From: Umbelopsis ramanniana AG
Lineage: Eukaryota > Mucoromycota > Umbelopsidomycetes > Umbelopsidales > Umbelopsidaceae
Assembly: GCF_025399195.1 (NCBI RefSeq)
Contig: NW_026252089.1
Coordinates: forward strand, 434,001 to 498,000
Length of the DNA stretch: 64,000 bases
Direction of reading: 5' to 3'
Shown here: positions 24,557-36,331 of the stretch, piece by piece
Numbering within the stretch: position 1 is the stretch's first letter
Layout: every line of letters begins with the position of its first letter
Program-made: the position numbers and the translations under genes
Notes under the pieces: generated by a model
Seen by the model: the letters and a program-made list of their open reading frames with translations, nothing else
Told to the model about the DNA's origin: nothing
Database searches by the model: none

Positions 24557-25967
24557 GGATGGAAGAGAGAATGTAAGTTTCGGCTAGACAGAGCAGGAAT
24601 CGATATTTATACGGGGATGATTTTGTTATGTTACAGTGAATGGATCTTAACAAAATTAGGCACTTTATTCCGAATTTGCATGCTCCCGGATTTATCCATG
24701 AACGAGTTTTATGAAAATCAATATCATGACGCTTTACTTTAAACAATCAAGTCCCATTGTTACACTTGCATGGTAGAATCATAAAAGGTTTTGTGGTTTG
24801 ACTGAATCGGTGGGATGGACGATCCGCTAAATGAACACTGTTTGTGTTAAATTTCAGTTCAAATGGGTGTGCCAAACTAACTAGAAAGCAAAAACTGGCA
24901 TATTTTTGCCCTGGATAAGGTTGACGATCGAGATAAATGCCGCGGAAATTACCTGTGGCTTTGGGCGGGCGGAGCGAACGGGAATCTTGGTCATCGTGAA
25001 AGCAGTCAGTCTCAGACGGTTCAGCACAGGTTTATAGAAGTAAAATATATTACGGGGTGTATCACCATTTTGATTGGTACGTAGACCAAATCGAACCATG
25101 GCACCTCTGTGATTCAAAAACTGTGATACTAAGCGTTGGATGATTTCATCGAGGTACAAAATTTATGTGTGCGCCATACCATTGGAGCCTATGGATTTTT
25201 AGATATACATTATATAAAAAAAGGGTAAAACAAGCAACAGCATGTTAAAATTGGTCACTTGAACAAGACATGACTTTGAGGCACTTTCTTATTGTATGAT
25301 CTACTAACGGTATGTTTGACAATTTTCCAAGTTACCGCAAGACCAACATGGTCAGCGGGGAAACGCTGGCCGACATTCACTTCTCCAACCTCAGATAAAA
25401 AAATTTTCAACCATCTTTGTACCTATCCACGATAATCCCATTTGTTTCTGCAGTGTTCTATTTATTTCTGCTGAGCGTTGTGCTGACCAAACGCTGTACC
25501 TACATAGCATTTTGGGGGGAACACCCTAGTCATTATATGAATATTGAAGATGGTGTTGTCTCATTTTCTAAAGTCAACTTATAGCTAAAAGAGTTCCTGA
25601 ATAACCTTGTTTGCCACAACTTGCCTTCTACTAACCTACCACTCTCTATGTTGTGCAGGTAGAATCCTGTTATTCAGTGTGCTGACCATTCAAGACCCAG
25701 CAGATTGGCTTGTTTCAATCCCTGTTGAATTGAATAGGATACGTCAGAACAATGAGTTTAAAAGGAACCGAAACATTTGTCTCAAATAACTTTTACAAAC
25801 GAATTACTGTGGCTCTAAATTTCAGCCTCAGCGCCAATTGGACTGTGGGAATGTTTGGTTGTGTACGGCCTAAAAGAAACAGGGATTGACTCTTTTGCTT
25901 ATTTTTCCTGTTTTCTTTTTTTCATTCCAACCCATCTTATTCTCATCTGCTCGTCTACATTGACTGC
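24557..25967. other. 1.4 kb gene-poor region
   Basis: It starts with the RNase T2 promoter. The rest is A/T-rich. Short open frames at 24881-25159 (minus) and 25607-25789 (plus) lack recognisable domains and splice context. A T-rich stretch at 25890-25935 precedes the next gene. No repeat or RNA gene was recognised. Confidence 0.45.
24604..24611 (-). promoter_or_regulatory. TATA box of the RNase T2 gene
   Basis: The minus strand reads TATAAATA about 48 bp upstream of the RNase start codon. Spacing and sequence fit a strong TATA element, as expected for an inducible secreted enzyme. Confidence 0.55.
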
Positions 25968-26429
25968 ATGTCGTCGCAGCTATCAGCGAATTACTTTCAG
26001 TATAACCAATCCGAAGACTATATTCAGCAGCTGGCCGGTAACTCTCCCCTTTACTCGCCTTTGCCCACCTGTGGCGACGATGGTTTAGCCCTTATGTTAC
26101 CAGACTCTTACCGAACAGCAAAGTCTTCTCCCTACCTTGTCAATCTGTTCACTACTCATGACATGTCTTCCTATCTTGCCCATGTCTCTTTTACAGATGA
26201 CATATTCGGTTTGCCCATGCAACTTCAAAAGCTCTTGAACGAGGCCAAAGAAGAGGTCATATTTGCGCAATCGTCACCTGGCCACTCGCCTGAACACCGC
26301 GCCCTCGACCGCCTCAACATGGTGAGAGATCATGTACTTCATGTTTCTTGTGGTGATGTGTCTGTGATGGCAGAGAATATCAACAAGGTCGTTTCCGATG
26401 ATCTGCTGGAACAGCTCTGTGGAATCTAA
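25968..26429 (+). CDS. orphan protein, 153 aa
   Basis: Not recognised. One uninterrupted exon with good codon texture, beginning MSSQLSANYFQYNQSEDYIQ after a pyrimidine-rich leader. The N-terminal third is rich in S, Y, Q and P. The C-terminal half is predicted helical: LPMQLQKLLNEAKEEV and LDRLNMVRDHVLHVSCGD, ending LLEQLCGI. There is no signal peptide and no membrane segment. The downstream flank is strongly T-rich, fitting a fungal 3' region. It could be a small lineage-specific regulatory protein, but nothing in the sequence gives a function. Confidence 0.65.
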   Translation: MSSQLSANYFQYNQSEDYIQQLAGNSPLYSPLPTCGDDGLALMLPDSYRTAKSSPYLVNLFTTHDMSSYLAHVSFTDDIFGLPMQLQKLLNEAKEEVIFAQSSPGHSPEHRALDRLNMVRDHVLHVSCGDVSVMAENINKVVSDDLLEQLCGI

Positions 26430-26781
26430 AACATTTATCACCCTCATACCTGATGAGCAAACGTACTTGTCATTCTGTATACTTCCCTTTTTTTGTTTCT
26501 CTCTTTTGCTTCTTTGTCTTTCGACGAAAAGTACTCCAATATCGTACTTTTTGTTTTTTATTTTTTTTTGTTTGGTTGAATCAAACACGTCTTCGTACGT
26601 CCACACACCTGACAGTCATTGGTTCAGTCCTGATATGGTAAACCCTTGCTGGAGATTATGTTCATTGTCATTATCCATTTGCATTTTTTTTTTATAGCTT
26701 TCAACCAAACATCTAGTCCTAATAAAAAGAATGAACATACATTGACAACTAAAAATCAACTACATCAACGACAAATATTAT
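26430..26781. other. intergenic region between convergent genes
   Basis: Holds the 3' ends of the 153-aa orphan (plus) and the DUF4112 gene (minus). Very T-rich in its first 260 bp. Nothing else was seen. Confidence 0.45.
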
Positions 26782-27526
26782 TTAACGTCGTTTCCCATAC
26801 GGAAAGAAAGCATTGGCTAATTTCCAAGCAGTCCGGAAATTCAGCCCATAAGCCTTTTCTTCTTGCTGTGCTCTACGTTCTGCATCTCTACGAGTCCGGT
26901 CAGAGACTTCAAATATACCTTCTTTTACAACCCAGTCTTCCAAGCTCTCATAGTTCCATAAATTGGCTTTGTAGAATGTGTCTGCCACTCGTCCTCCAAT
27001 AGGAATCATGCCAATAAAAGTGTCTGTGACAATTGTATCAGCATTACAACGTTTTGACGGCACCACCCAAGAAATTTTTATATTCCGCTCTAACACCTAC
27101 CGATGATGATATTAATGAGCATTCGTCCTAATAGCCATAGTGGAATACCAAACAAGCACGAGAGGTAGACTTGATAAAGAGCTGCAAACATGCCGGCAAA
27201 ATCACCTAGTACTGGTATGAATCCCTGCAAACCGGTTTGTTGGTTAGATAAGCCGGTGCGCAAATCAAACCAAATCAAAAATTCCCACTCACGGCAACGG
27301 TGTCCAAACCGATAGGAATAGGACTGTATGGGACGGCATTGTCTAACCAGTTTGCGACGGTGTGTACTTTCTTCAAAAGCTTTTGTGCTTCGGGTACCGT
27401 CATGCTTTGCGCCGGCGTACGTCGCTCCAAGAACGGGAAATTCTCTTCGAACTCAGTCTTGTGTTTCTGAACGCGAGGTATCTTGAACTCTTTCTGTGTT
27501 GTGTTGTTAGTGTTTCGAAACGCCAT
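26782..27526 (-). CDS. DUF4112 family membrane protein, 199 aa
   Basis: Function unknown; the family is conserved in fungi and bacteria. Exons: 27526-27293, 27224-27101 and 27023-26782. The DUF4112 core is clear: LLKKVHTVANWLDNAVPY, then IPIGLDTV, GFIPVLGDFAGMFAALYQVY, and the matching second half LLGRMLINIIID-TFIGMIPIGGRV followed by ADTFYKANLWN. The paired G-x-IP-x-x-GD/GG turns with hydrophobic helices are diagnostic. The C-terminus is basic and charged. I chose the methionine at 27526 because the in-frame upstream sequence is a hydrophobic leader-like run unlike the family. Upstream lies the MLH2 gene, divergent. Confidence 0.88.
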
Positions 27527-28046
27527 GGTTGGTTGGGTAATAAAGATAAAGAAGAAGTAGTCGCGAAGTTGGATAGAAATAGACAAAAAAAAAAAAGATG
27601 ACGAGAGAAACCCTTCACCAAAAACGTCATGAAAGCAAGGATATTTTTGGCACCCAGCTCAGTTCAGCCCAACCTCAAATCAAGCACAATACGTGGCCAT
27701 CATTACCACTTTCTCTGGGACACTTCGTTGTTGCCTTAAGGAAATAGAATATATCTATAGAGAATACCTAGGATGATCAAGTGCAATTGTCTGCTTTGAG
27801 AGAGAGATGACATGGGTCAAACAGTTCGCTTTCACGTGCACATGGATGCAAAACCATGGCTATGGTGATGGATTATACTAGATGCATCCATTCCTTCCCA
27901 TTTGGTGAGTCAACCATAGGTGTGTGCTGGATGTATAGTTAATGAAGACTGGTTGGCAGCTTGCTGTTAAACTCAAGCTCCGCCTGCCTGCTTTCAAAAA
28001 AATCGGTTCGCGTCCACAACCGCGACTCTCCCTCCTTCGGCACGCT
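27527..28046. other. divergent promoter region, DUF4112 and MLH2
   Basis: Contains both promoters. The in-frame open reading frame continues 105 bp upstream of the MLH2 start at 28047, but that part is basic and unlike MutL N-termini. No TATA element was obvious. Confidence 0.45.
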
Positions 28047-31000
28047 ATGAATGCCATTCATCCGCTTGCAAAGGAGACGGTCCGATTCCTCAACAGCGGG
28101 CAGGTTATAACTGATCTCTCTACCATTGTGAAAGAGCTAGTCGAGTAAGCATATCTGTTACTTATACATATACGTCGGAAACCTCAGCAACTACCTAATG
28201 GCATTGCAACTATGAATTCAACCCATGTAATTAATCCTGTAATAAACTTCGACGCCTTTGCTTCATTAGAAATGCTCTTGATGCTAATGCTAGTTCCATC
28301 GAAGTCAAGTTGGTTGACTATGGTCTTTCTGCTATAACTGTAAGTACCCTTGGATACCAAACGGTTGTCAACGCTACACCTCCTCGTGTCCGCCAATTAA
28401 AAATTATTTCCCCCCTATCGCAGGTCAAGGATAATGGATCAGGTATCCCAGAGTCCGACCGCAAGCAGATGGCCAAACGATTCTGTACCTCCAAGCTAGA
28501 ATCGTTTGAAAGCTTAAACTCGGTATTGAGTTATGGATTTCGAGGTACGAGGTTATACACTAGCATGTTCCTCTAGACAGCTGAAATTAAATGACTGTTG
28601 ATTCTGCAGGTGAGGCGTTGAACTCAATATGTGCTGTTTCCAAAGAAACACAAATCGTTACCAAAACGAAGGAGGATGCTGTAGCCAAGCTGTATGAATT
28701 GGATGTCACCGGTTCCATCGTTAGGTACATGAACAACCGAGCTGTGTCGCATTCCTTAGTGAGATAAAGCTAACTACTTACTTTTCCTTCTCTTCTAGCG
28801 AAAAATCAAATGTAGGAGGCATAGGGACGACCGTCACTGCAAAGAAACCTTTCTACAATATCCCTGTTCGTCGACAACTGGCACAAAAGAATGCTCCTCA
28901 AACCGCGTCAAAGATACAGGATCTTTTGATCGCTTATGGCCTAGTTCATCCCAAAGTTCGTTTTGTGCTTCTTCATACACAGGAAACAGTTGGAAACAAG
29001 AAAAAACCGCAAAATTGGATCAAGCCTGCTGTAGCGGATCAAATGGAGGATGTCAAAGTCATCTTTGGCAAAACTTTAGCTGATATGCTCGATCACGTCT
29101 CCATTGAGGAAGCATACAATACGGGCGATATTGATAATCCGCAGGAAGAAGCAGAAAATTTGGACGATGAAGCTATCCGGTTGGATGCTGTGCTTCCGAT
29201 TAAAGGTTCAGGTAAGAATCGAGATCCGTCTTTACATGTGAGCAGAAATATGGGGACTGAAGGTGCCACTTTAGATCCCATCATTGTTTGCAAAGGCGAC
29301 CATGTTTATATCTACATCAACAGTCGACCAATACAAGCTTCCAAGTCTGACCTGAAAGAGCTGTTATCACTAGTACGGCACATATTTCATAATGCCTCTG
29401 ATGAAGGTGCACTTTTTTTATAATATCTTTGCAGGCGGAGTAAATGCTCTTACTAATACTGTCAGTGTGCATAGACAATTCCCGCAAAACACCATTCATT
29501 ATGCTTAACATATGTCTGCCACCGAACCAATACGATGGTAAGTAGTTTAAAAGAGAACCCTGCAAGAGCGTATGTCTGACTTAGTGGCGTTTTTTTTAGT
29601 GAACGTTGAACCTAGCAAGAATGCCGTCCTACTGCATCAAAAGCAAAGAGTGTTAAATCTTGTAGAGTCTCTACTCGATCGTACATACTCCAATACCTCT
29701 AAACAACCAGACCTTGCGGAAGAGCAGCAACTTTCGTCCGATATAAATGCAACACCAACAGAGCCCAACAGCAACAACACCGCAATTACAGACACTTTTA
29801 CTACTTCAGAGACAGATCCAACATCGAATGCAACGCTTAGTACCACCATGACAAGCATACTGTCGAACCAACAAGCGAACGAAAGTTCAATGTTGACTGG
29901 TGTAACAACCATTATCGATTCCGATGATATTGGATTATTGCGCACTTTGTCAAGACCGCATGATGCACCTCAGAAAGCTACTTCTGACACTCACATGCAG
30001 CAAGTGAGATCTCCGCGTGTGGATTCTACGCCATTGGTTGCAGCAAGGGATTCATCCACCAACACGAGGTTGCAAGAATGGAAATTTAAGGGAGGCAATA
30101 AACAAACCAGTGGCGGCGGCACTGACATGGAGCAAGAGCACGAGGAACCTCTGTTCCCATCGCGGAAGAGGCTACGTACGGAAGAAGCATTGACAAATTC
30201 ATCCATTCCTCTAACGTCCACCAATGAGCCATTGCCCAAACATGCAGTCTCGGCTAGAAGGAGGCCAAGCCATGAGGACCATTCCACAAGCGCCTTCAAC
30301 AGCTTTGATATCCTTATGACGTCTCGTGAGCGACTAACACGTCGACCTGGCGGAGTAGAGCATACTGTCATCGAAGGACCGAGACAAAGCTCTCTATCGT
30401 CGTATATCAATACAAGTGACAAGCGTACTGAAGCGTTGCCATTGGAAAATAGACCAGTCTCTATTGAACGACCCTTGGTACGACCCAGTACGCCAATACA
30501 AAATGTATTACAAACACCCGCTAGACGAAGGAGGCAACATTTAACACTTATGGACGTTGACCATGAGCTTGTAGAAACTTTGAATCAGACCATGACGCTG
30601 GACGTCAATGTATCTCGCATTCACCAACGTTATCGATTGCATCAGACTAGAATGACTAAGCTTTACCGGACCCCGTTAGGCGAATACAAGTCTCTCAGTT
30701 CTCAAGATTCGACAACCCCTGAAATATGTCGCTATGTTACATCACTTGAACATGATTTGGAAATCTATGTTTCTCAATCCTGCGAGCCGAGCTTAGGAAC
30801 CATAGTCGGCAAAGTAGCGGTGGTAGACTCCGAAAGGTAAGGGCAAACATGCAATGGCAATCTCACGTGTATAACTGACATTGTTTGTCAACCCGCTCTT
30901 CTCAGTGCGAAATGCGAATTACAATACCAGCATCTAATGGCTACAAAGGACCTCTCCAACAGCCTATCAGGAACCGAGGAGCCTTGTAATCTCCTTTTGA

Positions 31001-31520
31001 GGTTAGTGAGATGTATTTAATTGATTGTCAGTAAACGCACGAATGGTCTGATGTTTAGAGTTCCTTTCTCATGGTACCAGCGATCAAGAACAACAGACGT
31101 TGAACAGTATGGCTCAGTCCGACGACGGTATTATTACAGATGCACGACTTACTATGAACGGTATTCTAGTCCAGTTGCCAAAACAAGGTATGCACGCCGT
31201 CCAAAAGTTCAGTGTGGTAGAGAAAAAAAAACACCATGGGAGAGTGTCGATGATCATAACTAAGCCTGGCATATCCTCAATTTCTGTTTATAACAGCCAC
31301 CGACCCAACTATAGCGAGATTTTCAAGTCTGACTGGTGTTGAAGAGTTGCAAGAAATCTTGTGGCTGATTCAAAAAGGAGAGAGAGACGTGTGCGGGTGC
31401 CGACCAGGAAAAGTGCTCCAGAACTTTAGGGACACGGCCAAGCAACAGCCCTGGAACAAGCCATTCTCCATTGAAGTATTTGGCATCGAGCCCCGAGCTG
31501 TGTTGATGTTACCGTGGTGA
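28047..31520 (+). CDS. MLH2: MutL homologue of the PMS1/MLH2 type
   Basis: GHKL-ATPase partner of MLH1 in mismatch repair and meiotic recombination. Ten exons: 28047-28144, 28270-28339, 28424-28544, 28610-28724, 28799-29406, 29466-29537, 29600-30836, 30906-31001, 31081-31187 and 31297-31520, giving 915 aa. ATPase motifs are intact: ELVENALDANA (motif I), DNGSGI (II), YGFRGEALNSI (III) and GTTVTAK (IV). The sequence follows human PMS1 rather than PMS2: IQDLLIAYGLVHPKVRFV in the N-domain, and CRPGKVLQNF near the C-terminus where human PMS1 has CRPRKVISYL. No DQHA-type endonuclease motif is present. The middle is disordered. At intron 5 the acceptor at 29465 restores frame; an earlier AG at 29434 would lead to a stop. 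Confidence 0.9.
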
Positions 31521-31909
31521 TCGTAACCATATTGTTGTGTCCTCGTGTAATGTGAGTGACTCTCCATGCAACCTACCCTATGGAAAAAACCCTGTCCATG
31601 AATTTCCTGTCAACCGCGCGAAAAGGGACTGTAGATAACTTGGGTTAATTAAACTACCAAACACTCATTAAAGAGACCGCCAAGCATAAAAGAAGGGTGA
31701 AAAGAAGCGGTCGGTGCTGCACACGTTGTGGTTATATCGGGGATGTACAAACAAGTTCTTTCGTGGCGTTTCTCGATGTAAAAAATTTCAAGTTTGATGC
31801 CACAAACAGCAACACACGCTTGCTCAATGGTTGAATTCAAATAAAAATATTGGGCATTTTCCTTCCATCCTGTTCTCTTCTTCTCTGTTCACGCACTTTT
31901 TCCTCCACA
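31521..31909. other. intergenic region, MLH2 to membrane protein
   Basis: Mixed sequence; the last 50 bp before the next start are pyrimidine-rich (CTCTTCTTCTCT), a common fungal promoter trait. Nothing else was recognised. Confidence 0.45.
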
Positions 31910-33231
31910 ATGTCCGTCCCTCTAACAAATGACATGCTCGGCATGGAATGGGACGAGATATTTTCACAAATCATCTCGTTAATTTGTATCAGCGTCTTAT
32001 CCATCTTATTCGGCGCCAAATCCACCATAGAAAGACTTCGACATTTGACGTACGCTCGTTTGCTAGTGCTGTTGATTTACATTGCTAGTTGGGCGTTTAC
32101 GACTGCGAGCACGATATTGGTGGCGACAAATAATTTCAACCAAATATCATGCACCCTGTCCATCCTCACCTGCGACGTATTCTACGCAGGCAGTAAAATT
32201 CTCATCTACGCATGGTACCGATTTTCTTCTCTTGCATAAACATCGAATGCTGCAGCAGCCCATTAATGTCGCTCTTTTTCAGGCTCATCGAACGTATTTG
32301 GGTCGTAGAAGCCGTGAAGACCAGACGTTTGAAAACCCCACTCTATCGATTCCACATCGTTTTACTCATGCCATACTTTGTCATTTTTTCACTGATGGTA
32401 AGGTATCTGGCGTGGTGTCGATCGATGCCATTGTCATCTAACCTTTTTGGTCGTCTCGACAGGTTGTCTACCGTGAAAGTTATCTGGAAGAAAATGGTGC
32501 CTGCACCATTGGCTTGCAACCTCCTGCTGCTGTTCCCTTGATGGTAAGTAGAACCCTGTAACGAAGCCGAGTTCCACCGATTTTCTAAACCGACTTATGT
32601 CACCATTAGGTATACGACTTTGTAAGTTGTTCCCCTTTATCATATGTTTGCAGTATCACGCATGAAAAAATTGCGTCCCAGCATTACACAAGTCAAACTT
32701 ATCCATCGGTTGTATCACTTTACTTACAAACTTTATATTTTTGCGATTGTGTTCTAGATCTTCAATTTATACATGACGGGATTGTTCATTCGACCCTTGA
32801 TGCAACATAGTGTTCAACGAGGATTCGCGAGTGAAACCCAGCTTGAACGATGCGAGTTGCGCGTGCTCGCCAAGCGCACCCTTGTCGCCTCAGTTGTGTG
32901 TTTGTTGGTGTCTCTAGCCAACATTTTGATTTTGGCCATTCTTAAACGCGAACGCGGCCTCATTTGTCTTACCTGCTGTACATTCGATGTCACAGTCAAC
33001 GCTGTCACCATTCACTTTGTGACAAACCGTAGCAGCCCTGTGCGTCAAGACATCTTCGTCCAACCTTATCGCGATACCCACATCTCCGACCGAGACACCG
33101 ACATCTTTGCTATGGTCGACGAACACGATTCAAGTACCAAAGCCTCTCAGCATACCATGCACACCAATGACGGCGAACGTCTTAATGAAACGTTTGCATA
33201 TAACTCGGATATCCAGGATGTAAAATACTAG
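31910..33231 (+). CDS. multi-pass membrane protein, about seven helices
   Basis: Family not recognised. Exons: 31910-32214, 32283-32397, 32463-32543, 32610-32621 and 32758-33231, giving 328 aa. Hydrophobic segments appear at about residues 18-36 (IISLICISVLSILFGA), 45-68, 75-100, 118-140, 165-190 and 225-265, with a charged cytosolic tail of about 60 residues. The segment RLIERIWVVEA-like (WLIERIWVVEAVKTRR) and the loop ENGACTIGLQP suggest a receptor-like topology, but no GPCR signature is clear. Exon 4 is a 12-nt microexon encoding VYDF and is needed to join LM to IFNLYM in phase. It is not obviously related to the GPCR at 59.5 kb. Confidence 0.78.
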
Positions 33232-33540
33232 CCCAGATTGTGTCAATCTGTACCCTACCCACTTATTATATTTCATTTTTTGTCAATATCTGTAGTTTTT
33301 TCTCCCTCACAGTGCCTGTGGTTTTTGCTTTTGTACTCCTCCCCTCACCTGGTTTTTTTTTTTTACACTCCATCTCTAGTCCTTGTTTCGCTATACATTT
33401 GTACTTGCTCAACAGGCAGGCAAACAAACCCATTTCCTACTTTACGTGTGATTTATTACAAAAATTTCTTTATAAATTGAAACAAGACTATCCAATTTTT
33501 CCGGGGGCGGGGCGAAATTTTTTCCATGCATTGTAGCATT
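33232..33540. other. intergenic region between convergent membrane protein and INO1
   Basis: T-rich 3' flank of the plus-strand gene followed by A/T-rich sequence up to the INO1 stop. No other content was seen. Confidence 0.45.
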
Positions 33541-35351
33541 TTACTGCTTCCAGACCTTGTGCTCAAGCATCATGTCGTTGGTGGGGGCAAGACCAACGCA
33601 GGCACGGAAGATGTTCTCCATAGCAGTACGCTGCTTAGCCAAGGCGTTGACAACAGGGGTACCGGGGCTAACAAGGGGAGCCTTGAGCATATCTAATAGC
33701 AAGGTCAAAATTAGGTTGGAACTCGCGTGAGGGAATGGTAGTGGGGTGGATCACTTACAGCTAAGAATAGAGAGGACACTGTGGAAGGGAGAGAACTTGG
33801 TCATATCACCCGTCTTGTACTCAACACGGGTCATAAGTTCAGTGACAGTAATGAGATCAATGATGAGAGGAGTGGCGAGCAAGGAGTCTTCGCAGATGTT
33901 GTAGATGGAGATGCTTTGACGGCCACCCATGAAAATATCGCACTCATACTCATCCAAGGCACGCTTGGAGTCACCGACGCAAGGCACGTACTTGATGACA
34001 ACGGTATGGTCGGGATGCTCATTTTCAGCATACAAGATCTTGTTGGCAGCCACCATATCATCGACAACAGTGGACTTGGAGATTTCCTTGGAGCGGAATT
34101 GCTTGTGGGACGACAAGTTCTTGCCATCATTGTTACCCAAATGGTTGTAGGAGGTGATACCAACGGGCTTGATACCAGCATTCACTAAAAAGTCAACAAT
34201 GGCAGACTTGAACTTGGTCTGACCAGATTTGAAATCGTCACCACCAATGTAGGTTTGTTCACGTTCAGCGAGTTCCATCACACCGGGAACAAAGGTGTTT
34301 TGAGGAGAACCGTTGATGAAAGGAACATGTTCTTGAATACAAGCAAGAGCGAAGACGGAGGAAGGAGAAACTTCGTCATGGGAAGCCTTGACAGCAGCCA
34401 AAATGTTATCAGCAGTGTCATTGACGCCTTCGATGATCTAGGGTAAGGTCAGAGTCAGTCATGAGATGTCACCCTAGGCACCCCCCCCCCCACACTATGA
34501 AACCTACCTCAGCATAACGCTCAGTGTTAGCAGTCCAGATAACAATGACCTTATCGAGCTGGTTGGCAGCCTTGAAGTCACGGATATCCTTACGGATTTG
34601 CTCAAGATGAGCTTGCTTATCATTACCAGCCATCAAGTTGTCAGCACGGTCAGACTGGTTGGCAGCAATGAAGTCAGGGTAGTAAATAGAGGGAAGAGGA
34701 GTCAACTTGTCCATTTCAGAACGAACTTGACGTTGGAGATCGTATTCAAGGACTTGAGCACGCTCCATAGCTTCACCCAAGTTCTTGGAGGAAATATCCC
34801 AACCACCCAAAACAAGGTCGTTAGGTTCAACCATAGGCAAGACCTTGGAGAAAGGAATGTAAACATCGTTGCCTTCAGCATCGACACCGAGCTTCACGGT
34901 AGAAGCTTGAGTGACGGAGCCAAAGTAGTTAGGGTGATGAACACCACGCTTGGACCGCCAGCTAATGTTGTTCTTATTAGCCAGGATAGAAGCAGTGACG
35001 GTGGAACCATTGTTACCACCCCATCCGACCATCATGAGACTGAGGGGGAAAAAAGACAATGAAAACAGGGTTAGGGCAGTCCACCCAAAAAAAAAAAATC
35101 ATGCCATGTTCCCATTTAAAAACTTACCCGAGCTTAGGGATACGAGTATCGGTCTTGAAATGGTAGACAGAGTTCTTAGGCTCGACGTTGAGGGAACCGT
35201 CTTCGGCCTTAGTAACAAGGGTGTTGGTGTAGGTGTATTCGGCGAGGATATGGTCATCAGTGTACTGCACATTGGGAGCGTGTACTTTGAACAAAGATGA
35301 GGAGGGAGCAACACCGACAGGTGCGGGAGTAGTATCATGAGGAGGAGCCAT
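33541..35351 (-). CDS. INO1: INO1, inositol-3-phosphate synthase
   Basis: Converts glucose 6-phosphate to 1D-myo-inositol 3-phosphate using NAD, the first step of inositol synthesis in the cytosol. Exons: 35351-35128, 35039-34508, 34437-33759 and 33692-33541, giving 528 aa, the usual size. All four family signatures are present: GWGGNNGST (NAD site), [21 protein letters not shown] and [21 protein letters not shown] and the C-terminal [19 protein letters not shown] also match. The second intron holds a long C-run near 34480-34490. Codon use is strongly biased toward C-ending codons compared with neighbours, as expected for a highly expressed enzyme. Antisense open frames in this span are shadows of that bias. 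Confidence 0.97.
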
Positions 35352-36331
35352 TGCGAATTGATTGGTAGTTTTTAAACGATCTTTTTGGGTCGGTCTGAGC
35401 ACCTTCTATAACCTCTATGCGGGTTATGAGTTGAAGATAAGAGATTGGCAAACTACATGAGGAGAACCCGAAAGATGAGTATTGGAATGTTAGGATCGAC
35501 CCCTTGCAAAACCCCAAAGCACTTACCGTTTTGACAAAGTTTGAGGAAAGTAAACTTTCTATAGAAGCAAGCGACTGAAGAAAGATGAGATGAGAGAGAG
35601 ATGGAAAAAGTCCTTGGCACCCTTTCCCCAGCAAGTATTTGACGGTTTCTTGAATTTGTGTTTCGATGTTTAAATCGCCGCCCCACCGGACCTCTACACA
35701 GAGAGCGTGGCTTATCGCTCTATGAATGAACAAACTTTAAGGCACACCAATTGATTTCCAACACGAGGTTTTATGCAAAAATAAATTATAGATGAACACA
35801 AATGGGTTAAGAGAAATAGCAGAAAAATAATTCAAAAGGAGATTCGATTGGGGATTGTGGGTGGGATACAAAAGCATAGAAATGACAGACGGCAAGTCTG
35901 GGAGACACATGGGTTTTTTCTTGATTTTCTTCAGGTGGGGTTTTCGGTTAAATGAATGAGATGGAGCTTCAAAAAAAAAAAAAATGGTAAAGAAACAACC
36001 GAATATCAAATCCGGCCTTTGTCATTGGTTGTGATGTCGACGACGGGGTACACAGACGAACGAAGTTTGTGATAGTGTGGAACAATCTGAAAATCAAAAT
36101 GCTGAATAAACCTCGATATATATAAAATAAAATAGGAGGAAAGAAAGAAGAAGGGAAAAAAAATTGGGTGGGGTGTGCTTGTTGTGTATACAAAATAAAA
36201 AAGAAGAAAAGGGAAAAGTGGTGAAGAGGCAAGAAGTACATTGAGGGTGGGGGTGTGGGTTTCGCTTCGGTATACAAGTCCAACGTCGTCCGTCCTATAC
36301 TCTTTGGTTTTTTTTGGGGGAAGAGGGGTTT
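35352..36331. other. INO1 upstream region and 3' flank of the WHI3-like gene
   Basis: The stretch is about 980 bp. On the minus strand it reads as very pyrimidine-rich tracts between about 35940 and 36340, and as mixed promoter sequence next to INO1. No coding ORF, RNA gene or clear inositol-response element was identified by eye. Confidence 0.45.

Noticed and set aside
24881-25159. Minus-strand open frame of 92 codons
   Set aside because: Contains a plausible basic stretch but no family, no leader and no splice support.
34479-34491. Poly-C run in an INO1 intron as a possible regulatory or unstable element
   Set aside because: Short homopolymers are common in these introns; nothing else supports a role.
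33781-35062. Antisense ORFs of 135 and 154 codons over INO1
   Set aside because: Explained by the strong codon bias of INO1; the sense frame has all family signatures.
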